Translations under genes and position numbers: made by a program
Assembly: GCA_964036045.1 (NCBI GenBank)
Contig: OZ038384.1
Coordinates: 41,084,844-41,148,843, forward strand
DNA from: Eutreptiella sp. 'Long Island Sound 2002'
Lineage: Eukaryota > Euglenozoa > Euglenophyceae > Eutreptiales > Eutreptiaceae
Length of the DNA stretch: 64,000 nt
Direction of reading: 5' to 3'
Shown: positions 8,302-19,203 of the stretch, in pieces
Numbering within the stretch: position 1 is the stretch's first letter
Layout: the number at the start of each line of letters is the position of its first letter
Notes under the pieces: generated by a model
What the model was told of the DNA's origin: nothing
The model's database searches: none
Seen by the model: the letters and a program-made list of their open reading frames with translations, nothing else

Positions 8302-11077
8302 TTAGATGGGGCGGACCGCAGGGTGGGTCTTCGGGGGTGCTCGCATGTTGAGGATTTGGTGGATGTCCTCGGCGGTGGGGCCCGTGTCGGAGGCGTCCTG
8401 CGCTGCTTGGGCTAGAGGTGGGGAGGGGCGGTCCTCCCAGAGGCGGGATGCGGACGCCGTGGCGTACATGGCTGCGATCAGGACGTGTTCCGTCAGCCCT
8501 TCCACCATGAGGTGGTTTCCCCCCTCCAGGTCTCGGGGGATGGCGGCTTCCGCCTTTAGGGTGAGGAGTGCGATGGCGCGTTTGGGTCCAGGTGTGGCGT
8601 GTGTCGGCTCATCTGGCGGGCGTCCGTCGGATGGGGTGTGGGGGGGGCGCTTCTGGAAGGGGGATGGTCCCACCGCCAGGTGCTCGACAAGGTGTAGTGG
8701 TATGGCGTGGTGGCGGTCCGCCGCGGGCAGGAGGTAGGGGTGTGGGTCCCCGGGCACCGTGCCGAGGAATATGCCCCCCCTGTAGGTAGGGGTGGGCAGG
8801 GGTTGCTGCAGAGCGCCTGCGCATGGTAGCGCGCACCGAGGGTTGCAGTGGGTGCATGGGGCTGTTATGGGGTGCGGTACCGCGTACACGGTGAAGGGCC
8901 CTACCGCTCGCTGGATGTGGCGGGGGATGATGTTGCGGAGGTCCGCCACCCGTGCCGTGCGGCCTTCGCCAAAGTATATCCAGAGCGTGTCCTCCAGTGC
9001 CATTTTGGGGCGTAGTTTGCGAGCCAGTAGGTTCAAGGTGCTTTTGTGGGTGGCCTCGGTGATGGTGCCGGGCCCAGCGTTAATGCGTGGGAGCAGGTGG
9101 CTTTGGTGTTGTGCTGCGGCCCGTCTGCGGGCGGTGTGGAGGGCGGTGCTGTCGGCGGGAGGGGGCGCGTGGTGGGTGGGCCTTTTGCGTGGGGTCGGGG
9201 CGACGTGTAGGGGGTGCTTCCATGCCGGGCGTGGGTGGTGTTGCGGTGGCTGGAGGCCAGGGTAGGTGGTGAAGGTGTATACGGTGATGAAGGAGCGCTC
9301 ATGCGTGGCCTGGAGGTAGTAGTGGTCGCGACCCGTGTTGTGGGTGACGATGACGTTGGGCGTTGGTATGTCGTAGTGGAGCGCGGTATTGGGGAGTTGT
9401 TTGGTGATGCGTGCCGTCGCGTCCCCTGTTTTGGGGGCGGTGTCGTGGGGCACGAGGATGTGGACTGCCCACGCATCGTGGGCGGGGAGGTCGAGGTCCG
9501 GTAGGGTGGGATGAATGGGGCGTCCCCGGAGGTGTGCGAAAGCTGGGTTGTGGCGTGCCGCCGTTTCCTTGATGATGGACGGTGCCCATTCGGGTGGCGC
9601 CCCAACTTGCTGGGCCATGGCGGCGACGGCGCGGCCGATCGCCGTGAGGTCTGGGCCGATGCCAGGCTGGTCTGCCGGTGGCTGCAGCCCCCCTTCTGGT
9701 GCGGGGTGGTGCCACCATAGGGTGTAGCCCTTTTGTGTGTTATCGTGGGGGGTGTGCACGAGGCCTTGGTGGTTGGAGATGGCGGTCTTGAGGGCTTCCG
9801 CTGCCTCGCGGTGGAGGGTGCGCGTGTAGGCCCAGACTCCGGTGGGGGGGGCCGCCCCGATGTGGGATTCGGCCGTGGTGGGGGCCGGTTCGAGGGTGTG
9901 ACTGGTGAGGGAGGGTCTGTGCAGCCCTTCGTGCAGGGAGGCGCACACGTGTGCCCACCTGTCCGCCCATCCCTGTTGGGCGCTTCCTGTGTCTGCTCCT
10001 GTGGGTAGTCGCACGATGACCACGTGCCAGGGGTGTGACCCCGGTACTACGGTGGGGGGTGTGGTGTGCTCGTGAGCGTGTAGCCATACTGCGGTGTCCG
10101 CGTTCGCCGTCACGTAGTCCTCTCCTTCCGCTGTGTGGACGTTTTCGACGGCGGCCTCTCCCTCCAGGGTGAGGAGGAGGTGTGTGCCGGGGGGCTGCGC
10201 GTGCGTCTCCGCGTCCCGGAGCCACAGGTACGTGAGCGCCACGGCGCCGGGGAGGATTTCCCCCCACGTGAAGGTGCCTTCGGGTGATGCCCACTGCAGG
10301 GGCAGTGTGCGGCGTCCCCGCGAGTCGTTGGTGGCGTGGTAGTCGTGGGGGAGGTGACGTTTGGTGAGCCGGTGCGGCATGCGTTCGGTGGTGGCCGTGG
10401 GGGGGTCCCAATTACATTCCTCCGGTGGGGGTGCGTCTGCGTCGTCCTCCTGGGGCTGGGCCAGCGGCAGCGCCTGTGCATTGGGTGCGGCGTTGGGTAA
10501 TCCGCTGTGCGTGAGGGTGTAGAAGCCCTCGGGGGTGAGTTGGAGGACGATGTCCCACTTCGCCGTTTGCTCTGGGGACCACTGGTGGGGCCTGTCCTGC
10601 GGTCGGTGGAGGGTGACCTGGTGGCCCCATCTCCAGCTGTGGTAGGCGAGGAGGCTGAGGACGGTGTCTTGCTCCGGGTCCTCCACGCTTTCCATGTATG
10701 CCGTCATGTCGGTGACGTCGACGGCGTACTCGTCCTCCCATTCTTGTGTGGGGGTGCCTGGAGGGGGGGGGGCGGTGGTGTACCCGTGGAGTCCTGGCCC
10801 CGTGACGTCGGGCAGGTCGCGCTCGAGTGACGCCCGGTACTCGGCGGGCCCGTTGCTGGCTTCGTGGGTGGGGTGGTGGCGCCGCAGGGCGTTGGACAGG
10901 TGCGTCCAGGGCGCCCTTTCGCGGGGGGGGGGGGCGCGGGGGGGCATTTTGCGGGTTGGGGTCTGCGGGGCTGCTTGCTGTTGGCTCGAGCTCCGGCGGG
11001 GTGAGGTCCATATGATGCTCCGTGTCCTCCGTGTGTTGGAGTTCCAGTTCTAGCAGGCTGTCGATGTCCAGGGCCAT
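8302..11077 (-). CDS. Gag-like ORF1 of LINE copy A, split by a 12-C frameshift tract
   Basis: ORF1 probably starts at the ATG at 11,077 (MALDIDSLLELEL). That frame leaves coding sequence at a run of 12 C (plus-strand G run 10,923-10,934). The main 881-codon frame (ATG 10,947 to TAA 8,304-8,302) takes over there with PRERAPWTHL. The protein is rich in Pro, His and Thr. It has a Cys cluster, CTHCNPRCALPC, near residue 700 of the main frame; this is not a standard CCHC knuckle, and copy C keeps a similar cluster. Other blocks matched in copy C are YHSWRWG (FHSWKHH), LRNIIPRHIQRAVGPF and FLGTVPGD. The likely role is RNA-binding coat protein, judged from position. No known family is recognised. 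The one-base slip may be a mutation or programmed. Confidence 0.7.
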
Positions 11078-12607
11078 GGGGTCATCTTGCGTGTTCACGT
11101 GCTGGGGTGTTGCGTCATGGCACGGTGGGCGTGTGATGCTGGTGTTCGGGGCATGTGCGGCGGCCGGTGCGGGGTCGTGCGTCGGGGGAGGCGCGCCGTT
11201 TGGCGTGGCTGTGGTGTGTGGCTGCCCGCTGGTGGCTGTCCTGGCCGGTGGTGTTGCCCCTGTGTGCGGTTCGGGTTGTGGCCGGTGGTGGGTGTTGAGC
11301 TGGCGCGAGGTGTGCGGGGTTTCCAGGGGTGGTGCCGGTGGGGTGGGGTGCGGGGTCGGTGGGGCGTGGCTTCGTTCCTGTGTTGGTGGGCTGTGGTGTC
11401 CCGTGCCCCCGGGTGGGGGAGGGGGGTGCGGTGCGGTATGGTGGTGTTGTGCTGTGTGGTGGCCTTCCCGTTGGGGGGGGGGGGCACCGTGTGCAGGTCT
11501 GGTGGGCTGGGCTGTCGCCTGTGGTTTGTCCTCTGGTGGTGTGGGGCAGCCCCGCGTGGTCTCTTGATCGTTCTCCTGGTGTGTTTCAGTACGTGGCCTG
11601 TGCGGGGTCGGTGTGGCGTAGGGCCTGGGGTCCCCTGGGGCGGGGTGTGCGGGACTGGAGTGTCGCAACCAGGGGGGTGTGGTCGTTTGGTGCTTGGGGG
11701 TGCCGGCCCGCCGTTGGGTGGGTCCGTTGGTGTGGGGTATTGCGCTTGCGGGGTCCGCGGGTCGGTGGGTCGCGGCTGCTTGGGCGTGTTGTGGCCCCGG
11801 TGCGGTGCCCGCGGGTGGTGTGTGGCGGTGTGTGGTTGGGGTGTATCGTTTCCACGGTCGGAGGGGGCTACGTGCTCGGGTGTGGGGTGGGCCCGTGGTA
11901 GGATGCCGGCGGGTAGCGGGTGTCGGGGCCGCACTGTGGGTGGGTATTCCGCGGCGTCCCCTTGGTGCGTCCCGTGGTGGCCTCTGGCCGGCCGGCTGAA
12001 GGGGGTTTTTGGGGTGTACCGCATCCATGGGGGCAGCATTGTGTGTTGGGGCGCCGCAGCGGTGGGTGCTGCGGGTTGTGGGGGTGGGGCTTGTGTCGGT
12101 GTCGACCGTGTGTTTGGCGGCGGTGTGTCGTGTGTCGTCCTCGGCGGCTCCTCTTGGTGGTCTGTTGTGGTGGTGCCTGGGGGGTGGTCTTGGGCTTTGC
12201 GGTTCCTGGGAGGGTGCGGGACATGCGGGGTTGGGCTGGCTGGGGGGGGGGGGGGCGCGTGTGTGTGGGCTTGCGTGTTTGCCCTCTGTTCCCCCCGTGG
12301 CCCCTTCCTCTGCATGTCCCTTACTCCTCTCTTTTCGCTGGCTTGTTTGGCTTTGTTTTTTTTTGGGGGGGGGGGTGGCTGGGGTGCTGTACGTGGGTGT
12401 GGGTGTGTGCCGGTGTCGGCTCCCGGTTCCCAGACCGCCAGGGTGGGTGGCTGTGGCTCCTGGTTAGTGTCCGGGTGGCGTGGCCGGGCGTGGGCGTGCG
12501 TGTGGGTGTGTTCGTGGCGTGGGCTGATGGGGTGGTGGGCAGTGTGGGCGTGGTTGGTTTGTGTGGGTGTCGGGTATGTGTGCGCCGAAGGCGCAGTGGG
12601 TTGGGCT
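11078..12607 (-). other. Low-complexity leader of LINE copy A
   Basis: This 1.5-kb stretch between the 54-bp repeat block and the gag-like ORF is G/T-rich on plus, with G runs at 12,241-12,253 and 12,365-12,373. Read on minus, the frame of the 13,608-11,095 ORF encodes only Pro/Thr/His/Arg-rich sequence with no conserved block shared with copy C. I read it as untranslated leader or a spacer, not a gene. A segment near 12,480-12,530 resembles one near 13,295-13,345, so part of the leader is duplicated at a spacing of about 820 bp. Confidence 0.55.
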
Positions 12608-13587
12608 GGGGCACCGTGGGCGATGCAATGGGTGGAGGTGATGCTGGTGACGCCTACGGGGGGATGCTGTAGGCGTCGGAACGGGTCCGTGTTGTTGACG
12701 TGGGTGCTTCGGGTGACGCGCCGGGCGGCGACGGGGTTGGTGACGTTGTTGGCGTCATAGGTGACGGGGCGGGCGCTGGGAGGCCTGCGGCTCCGGTGGT
12801 CGCTGTAAGTGGTGCAGTGGGTGGTGGCGCGACTGGTGGTGCCGGCGGTGAGGGTGCTGCCGGCGACGTCGATGGTGAGGGTGCTGTGGGTGATGTCATG
12901 GGTGGTGGCGATGTTGATGTGGGTGCTGTAGGTGGTGTGCCGGCTGGTGGCGCCGCTGGTACTGTCCCTACGTAGGGTGTTGCCGGGGGTGCTGTGGGCG
13001 GTGGTGTCGTCGGTGTTGCCGATGGTGAGGGTGACGTAGGCGATGCACTGGGTGACGGTGAGGCCGGTGTGTGCCGTAGGTGACGCGTTGGGCACGGGTG
13101 GTGGGGGGCCGGAGGGGGGTTTGGCGTTGGTGCAACGGGCGATGGTGGCGTTGGTGCTGCAGGTGGTGGCTTGGGCGTTGGTGCTGTTGGTGATGCCGAC
13201 GGGGTGGTTTGTCTGCCTGTCTGCCCGCGGAGTCGGTGCCGGTGTTGGGCGGTTGCCTGTGCTTGTGGTGGTCGGTGCGCCGGGCGCTTGGTGGGCGTGG
13301 CCGGGTGCGGGTGTGCGTGTTGGTGTGTACGTGGCGCGGGCTGCGGGGGGTCTGCGGGCGTCGGGTGCGCTGTTGCCGTGCGTGTGGTGGTTTGTGTTGT
13401 CTGGTGGAGCGTGGCCGGTGTGTGCGTTGCGTGGGTGTTGTGGGGTCTGGTCGGCGTGGGTGGTGTCGGTGTGGGTGTTTGGGGTTGGGTGCTGGTTTTG
13501 GGCGTGTTGTTCGCGTGGTGCAGTCGGGCGTGATGGTGGTGCCGCTAGCGGCGTCGATGGTGACGGTGCTGCAGGTGGTGTGCACCT
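12608..13587 (-). repeat. 54-bp-type minisatellite at the 5' end of LINE copy A
   Basis: The sequence is made of imperfect units of about 54 bp built from GGTGATGCTGGTGACG-like words. On the element strand they read ACCCTCACCATCGGCATCAC. The same repeat, in element orientation, forms 25,610-28,430 at the 5' end of copy C. The unit length is a multiple of three, so frames stay open and read as Thr/Ile/Gly/Ser repeats, but no start or conserved protein domain is seen. Its shared position at the 5' end of two copies marks it as part of the element. A promoter role is an inference. Confidence 0.8.
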
Positions 13588-13968
13588 AAACAGTTGAGGC
13601 ACTATCACTCCCCTGACGATTTGTCTTGGGATGAGTGGTGCCTCAGCAACAGTGAGGTCGAGCGTATAGATCTAGAGAACGCTGCCAGTCCAGAGGAGGC
13701 AGACGAACTCGAAGAGATGACTCCCGATGAGATGGCAGTCAATGGTTACTACGTGGTTGCAGGTATTGCTCGCCAGGAGTATAAACAGGGCTGGAAATTC
13801 CTAACCCTGTGGGATGGCTATGGGTTATCTGAGGCGACCTGGGAACGTATGTCAGCCTTCATACAACCAGACGGGAGTATCAACCCCATCTTCCGCACCT
13901 ACCTCGTTGAGAACAACGAGGGGCAGCTCCTAACCCATGCTGAGACTATGTCGCAGCGTAAAAAGTGA
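13588..13968 (+). pseudogene. Chromodomain-containing C-terminal fragment, probably of a Ty3-type integrase
   Basis: The frame is open from the LINE boundary to TGA at 13,966-13,968. It has no ATG start and begins within QLRHYHSPDD, consistent with a gene cut by insertion of LINE copy A. An acidic stretch (SPEEADELEEM) is followed by a chromodomain-like block: YYVVAGIARQEYKQ, then FLTLWDGYG and EATWER. This matches the consensus pattern of aromatic residue, W-x-G-Y and TWE. Such domains end the integrases of chromoviruses. Base composition is balanced, unlike the flanking LINE. It is a different family from the integrase at 54.9-56.2 kb. A host chromo protein is the alternative. Confidence 0.6.
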
Positions 13969-16900
13969 AACTAATTTCCCTGTGTCAGTCTACTGACAGG
14001 TGCAGTGAGCACTCTTCTGCAGACGTGCCTGTTTGGGAGTAAGAGCAGTTGTCACAGTTGCCCCGCATGGCATCGCAGGACAGGACCGTCCGCCCCCCGT
14101 GACAACCACTCCCTGGCCGAAGGCCATTGGTTTTTCACAGACTACTGCTTACTGAGCACTGCACTGACCCTGTCTGTGCCCTGCAGACCCGTGTCTGTGG
14201 TTTCCAGCGTGGGCCAGGTGGCTGCTTATCAGGATTGCAGCCACCCAGCGAGTGTATGCCTTGTTGACCACATGTTGCATGGGGACTGCCCTGATGTAAT
14301 GACCTTGGGGAGCCAACGAAGAACGGTGGCTTACTACACCAGGGGGGAATGACAAGCAAGGTGTTATGAGGCAAGCTGTGTCTTCCCTCCTTGGGGACAA
14401 GCGAGCCCACAGTTAGGACCCCTGACCCATGGTCCAGACCCATGGGGTTCTACCCTTCCTTGCAGGGTTTACCATACCCCTATGTGTGCTACGTATGTCT
14501 GTGTGTGTCTCACTTCTCTCCCCGGCGTGGCTCCCGGAGATCGGGCTTCCCTGACGTCGGACCGAAGGTCCTAATCAGGTAATATTACCACTCCTATGGC
14601 GCCCAATTTCTCTGCTGGCGCCTATCCTTGGGGGAAGACGGCAAAAGCCCTACCTACTAGAGGGGAGGGGTGGCCAAGTGTGCTAAGGGGTTACAAAACG
14701 CCCATTTTTGCTACAGGCGAGAAAAGCTAACGCACTCCCCTGCCCACGAGGAAAAGCACGCGGGACGGCAGACACCACTACACTACACTCACTAATACCA
14801 GCATAGGCCTTTGAAGGCAGGGTGAGCACTCATCACCTGCACTCAACTCCTGCCACGCCTGCAGACCCTAACCCCTACACACGCTACTTGGTGTTGCCGT
14901 CAATGAGGTCTCCGGTCCTAATGACCCTCCTGTGAAGAAGACAAGAGAACACAGCGCTGCTAAGCAACTGTGGCCTAACAGGGACGTCACAACACGTTTC
15001 CCTGCTAGGGCTTCGAGAAAAGGGGTGCTCTTGTTGCGTGCACAGTGCGGATGTCGATGGAGTCCAACTGCCCTCGCCACTCCTGGCTGAGGCACAGTCA
15101 ATTGACTGTGTGATCAGCGCCCCTGTTTAGCTGGGGCAGAAAAATGGGATAGCCGCCGAAGGCAGCTGCTGCGTGCACCAATCACCCTGAACCTCTCCCA
15201 CCTGTACAGCAGAGGCCAATGAACTGGGTTCAAGATGGAGGAACCAAGACACACTCCACGTATTATACGTTTCTTAGTGTGCCCTATAATACACTGTTCC
15301 TGAACCCAGTTGCAAGCAAGCAAGCTTAAGGACTTCGCCCGTTCCCTTATGGAACGTAGGGCGAAGCCCCTGGTAACCTGGCAAGTTTCATACCGCGTGC
15401 ACAGCGCGTGGCCTACTGTCAAATCCCTTGAATGCATCATGTGCACGCATGCAGGGAAGGGAGGCGGAACCATAACCACACTGACTCAACCAGGAGGTGA
15501 GCTCCTCCTGGGCTTACCTACCTTACTCACCGTGCATCGTGTGAATGCCGAAGTGAAGCGGACGCAAAACAACCCTATTGCGAATTATAAACAAGCCTAA
15601 GCGTTTTAAGCAACCCTACTTTAACGCTACGGCTACACACAAGCAAACACCTTCTTTTCTTCCCTGTGAAGAGAGAAGAAGGATGAATCGGGGTACAGGG
15701 AAAGCGTCACAGCGTGTGAATGCCTCAATTAGGCACATGCATCGCAAGCACAGCGCATATTCTAACCCTACGTGCGCGCTGCGCGCTCAATTTGCATCGC
15801 ATACCTTTAATTCCTGTTTTGACCTGTGCAGAGAAAAGGAGATGAGCGCCCTAACCCCCAACGAACACAGCGTTGACAACCCCAACGTTTTAACGAAGCA
15901 ACAAACACGAACGCAATGCATGCGTGTGAGATGACACTGGCATACCTGAGAATTGGGTTGTCCACCTGCTCTGTGGTGTGGGTTGAGTTTGAATACTTTT
16001 CCCTAAAGTTTATAAAAATGTTGATGCAACTGTGCGAAAATTTCCTTTTAGAACTTTAAAAACTACGGCTCATACCTTCTTTTCCAAAAGCCGTTTACGC
16101 TTGGGCAACCTTGTTTTTGAAGTCCGCTTCCTTTGCGCTTGTCTGCGACTTTGGGTTTGGTGTAAAAATGACGATTTCTCGCGTGATTTCGTCAATTTTT
16201 AGCGATTTGACTTGTTGAAACGCTACCCCTTTCGCTAAACCGCAGAAATCACTCCCTGTTGGTTACGTTTTCTAATTTTTTCAGCTCCTGGAGATTTGTG
16301 TCCTCCATTGGGAGTATTGCTCCGCCCTGGCCCTTAGTCAGGACGTTTACTAAAACGCTGTTTATACAGCAATAGCCGACCGCATCAGAGCGGTCGACTG
16401 TACCCTAGTGGGCAAGCACATGTGCTCTAGGGAGGGAATCCTGGGTTCGAACCCCACTACCCCCAAATTTTTACCAAATGTTTTCGTCGCACGCCGGCGA
16501 CTTTTGAGGAATGCCCCATCGAAGGGACATCATACACGGTACATTACACTGTTTTTCGAGGGTACCTACAGTGTGATACGCTTCTATGAACTGATGAGGA
16601 TGTTTCTGGTAAGTTTAATGCATTTTCTGAGGTATTTGTGGTAGTATTTGAGCCTGTTTCCTTGGTCCTACTAGCTTAGCTAACTAGTACTCCAGCGGGG
16701 AGTAAAGAAAAGTCACTGCGATGTCTTTCTTGGCGGGCTTGATCCAGGCCAGGCCCCCCTTAAAACCCTTTTGTTGATGCTAGGACTAACTTAAGTATTT
16801 TTATCTCTCTTTTGAAGCCTAAAGTACACTTTCTCAAAGTAACTAGGGTTGGAACCCTAGCCCCCCCATGAAGTTCACCCCTGCCACTCAACTGAGCGGA

Positions 16901-17409
16901 GGTACCGTCCTTCATGGAGAATATACCGAAATAAAATGGGCATTTCATGGTTTGGGCCTTGGTGGTTAAGCCTAGTGGTCTCCCACCCCAAGACCCCTAT
17001 ACTCAATTGTTTCTACCACTTATTGTGGTTCTCCTTTTCCACTGTTTCTGAATTCAGTTGCTTGGCCAAGTCATTTTCTGTGTTGGCCTGACATCTATGC
17101 CCCACATTCCTAACCAGCACCATTTCACCCAGAAGAGTGCACATGAAGTGCCTGATGCTATCTTGGAGGCCAGAGTCGGTCCAGTTTTCATATAAAATCT
17201 TTTGTATTATCCATTTGTGATTGAATCTTTGTGTTCATACCTGCATTGTCGATCTGCAGCCCTTCCGTGTTACACTGGATTTCAATACTATTCATTCATT
17301 CGATCCAATCCTGTTCTTGCTCTACTTGCTGCGTTGGTTTGGGTTTTCAACTTCAAAACCTGCAGGATTTCATCAAAATATCTAGGGCATTAATCAAGGA
17401 CATCTTTCT
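13969..17409. other. AT-richer interval between LINE copies A and B, no gene recognised
   Basis: Its base composition is moderate and codon structure is absent; the open frames here are short and unconvincing. The first kilobase may hold the 3' untranslated part and LTR of the Ty3-type element whose chromodomain fragment ends at 13,968, but no second LTR is available to prove it. A tRNA-like element lies at 16,400-16,465. The right edge at about 17,410 is where homology between copies B and C starts, so it is the 5' truncation point of copy B. Confidence 0.5.
16400..16466 (+). ncRNA. tRNA-like sequence with pol III A and B boxes (tRNA pseudogene or SINE head)
   Basis: The B box GGTTCGAACCC (16,444-16,454) matches the tRNA T-loop consensus closely. 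An A-box-like TAGTGGGCAAG lies at 16,406-16,416, a tRNA-like spacing. The T stem pairs at four of five positions, and the 3' side (TACCCCC) could be an acceptor strand. No good matching 5' acceptor strand or anticodon arm is seen, so this is not a complete tRNA. It is most likely a tRNA-derived SINE or decayed tRNA. Confidence 0.45.
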
Positions 17410-18345
17410 CACCCACATGGCCCCGCCCCGACCCGGCAGGGGTCGCCATCCGTTGCAGCATGTACGAACAAGGCAGTACGAGCAAGCACGAGCACCCCTA
17501 CTATCCGCTCCACCACTCCTGCCACACACCGGAGCACCGAACACAAACCCTCACATGCCACGACCTAACCTCAGACACAGCCTACATCCTCCACTACATC
17601 TAGTCCTACCTCACACAAGGACAGCCGGAGCAGGGACTCATAGCCATGTCCCCCCAAGCGAAACATATCATCTCCAAAGGAAAAGGGGTGTACGCCACCC
17701 CCATCCTGCAGCCCACAATCCCAGTAGCCCACCTCGCCACGGGCCTCGCCATATACGCCTACCTGCCCATGAACCCATGCCGCCTCACACAACCATCACC
17801 TGCGGAACGGCTCTTCTTCATAGACGCCTCAGGCGAATTTGCCCTCACGCCCATCACCGGGGGGGCCACCCTGCAGCTGACCCACACCGGGGGACGCTAC
17901 CACATTGACCACCACACGGGCCACACCACCTACGGGGCCTCCTCCCACGGGGAGCTAGGGGCCATGGCCGACGCCATCGCCGAGATCGCGGCCCAACTAC
18001 CCGCCCACCTCCCGCACATCGTCCGGGTCTGGTTCGTAGTAGACGCCACTGTCGACACACACCTGCTCCTCCGCATAGCAAGGCAACCACTTCACGAAGC
18101 CACCGCGACGAGCCTCGGCACCCAGGCACTGCTGCTCTGGAAAGCCCTTCGCAGCCTTCCCCCCTACGTCCAACTCCACATCGTGAAACAAGAGTCCCAC
18201 AGACACCAATACGGAAATGGTAAGGTCGACAACCAGGCAGTACACCAGCGCATAACGCACCTACCAACCCTCCAGATCCCTGACCTCGGCGGAAACCACA
18301 CACACACCAACACATACCCGCCGTACCCGAGCCCCATCAGACCCC
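17410..18345 (+). pseudogene. RNase H domain of LINE copy B
   Basis: The main frame is 17,646-18,581, with homology to copies A and C ending near 18,340. The upstream linker (PEHRTQTLTCHD) has one in-frame TAG at about 17,606, where copy C has Tyr. RNase H residues are all present: FIDASG (17,815-17,832), HGEL (about 17,947), VVDATVD (about 18,036) and GNGKVD (about 18,213). The fold would degrade the element RNA after first-strand synthesis. A frameshift near 18,300-18,345 moves the downstream region into another frame, so this copy cannot make the joined protein. Confidence 0.8.
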
Positions 18346-18346
18346 G

Positions 18347-19066
18347 GTGTGGGTACAAGAGGACGCCCCCTATTCCTCGCAAGACAGAGCATACCACTAC
18401 CCCAACCCCATCCAACATCTCGCCCGCACGCTCGGCGACGCAGACAGCAGGGCGCACATCCAGGAGCTCCAGGACAGACTGCAAATCCCCCTCTACCACT
18501 CAGCACTGCGCCCAGCAAACGACCCAGCCCACCTCCAAAAACGACGCATCCAGCTCCTCAGGGAGCAACTACCATTCCTGACCAGGGTCGCCAGGTGGCT
18601 CGCCAGCAAGCACATCCACGTCCTTGAAGAACACACCCGTGGCCCGTGCAACAACACCACCCCGGAGGACTGGGAACACTTCAAGAAATGCCCCCTCCAT
18701 ACAGGCAGGGACACGCTAGTGGGCTGGTCCCCGGCGAAAACCCTACGACAACACGAAGGATGGCCAACCCACAGCCACGCACACCAGGCCAGCGAACACC
18801 TCTTCCGGGATCCCCTGGTCAAACAAGCCAACATGAGGGGGGCGGTGACACAGGCCCTGCACCAACACCTCAGCAAAAACACGGAAAGCCCCATGGAGGC
18901 AGCAGCGCACCTCCGGCTAGGGGCAGTCAGCAGAGCAGCGGCCCAAATGGTACACCGCAAACACCTCCTGTTAACACAAGCGGAGCAACTCACCGACCCC
19001 ACCGCCAGGGAACACATGCAGCGTTTCATCCATTACCATGCCGTGCATGACCCAGACGTCCACTAA
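18347..19066 (+). pseudogene. C-terminal pol segment of copy B with finger motif
   Basis: The frame continues pol after the shift: AYHYPNPIQHLA, YHSALRP, then TRGPCNN and PEDWEHFKKC. Copy A has CICSH where copy B has GPCNN, so the first Cys of the finger is lost here. After RDTLVGW comes a helical tail ending VHDPDVH and TAA (19,064-19,066). Copies A and C stop at the same place, which supports this as the real end of pol. The function in family terms is nucleic-acid binding during integration, by position only. Confidence 0.7.
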
Positions 19067-19203
19067 CCTACTCTGCGCTGCCCATCTCCATCCGCAGGCC
19101 TCCAAGACACCACGCCAGCGCCCCGAAGCCCATCTCTCACCCAAGAAGCCACCCGGCACCGCCAAGCCCGGCCGAACCCAACCAGGGCCAACCATAAGCC
19201 AAC

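Larger units (their letters stand above)
1..13587 (-). mobile_element. LINE copy A: giant non-LTR retrotransposon, 3' end beyond the window
   Basis: Reading the minus strand from 13,587 down to 1 gives, in order, a tandem-repeat leader, a low-complexity leader, a gag-like ORF, a small basic-domain ORF, an endonuclease-RT-RNase H pol gene, a Cys/His finger region, and a downstream protease-like ORF. AP endonuclease followed by RT and RNase H is the layout of several LINE clades (family knowledge). There are no LTRs and no integrase. The plus strand is strongly G/T-rich, so the coding strand is C/A-rich, as in copies B-D. The right edge cuts a chromodomain gene fragment at about 13,588. The 3' UTR lies beyond base 1. 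Boundaries are accurate to a few bases. Confidence 0.9.

Noticed and set aside
2329-8304. UGA as a reassigned sense codon in this host
   Set aside because: A TAA also interrupts the frame, copy B has Glu rather than one constant residue at a UGA site, and UGA ends pol at a conserved stop, so mutation fits better.
11087-12760. 557-codon plus-strand frame
   Set aside because: It is antisense to the LINE leader, Gly/Val/Trp/Cys-rich from G/T-rich DNA, with no domain.
11095-13608. 837-codon minus-strand frame covering the leader of copy A
   Set aside because: It consists of the 54-bp repeat and Pro/Thr/His low-complexity sequence, has no block conserved with copy C, and ends just before ORF1 in a different frame from the ORF1 start.
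16840-17000. Second tRNA-like element (GGTTGGAACCC, GGTGGTTAAGC)
   Set aside because: The boxes are imperfect and not at tRNA-like spacing or in the same orientation.
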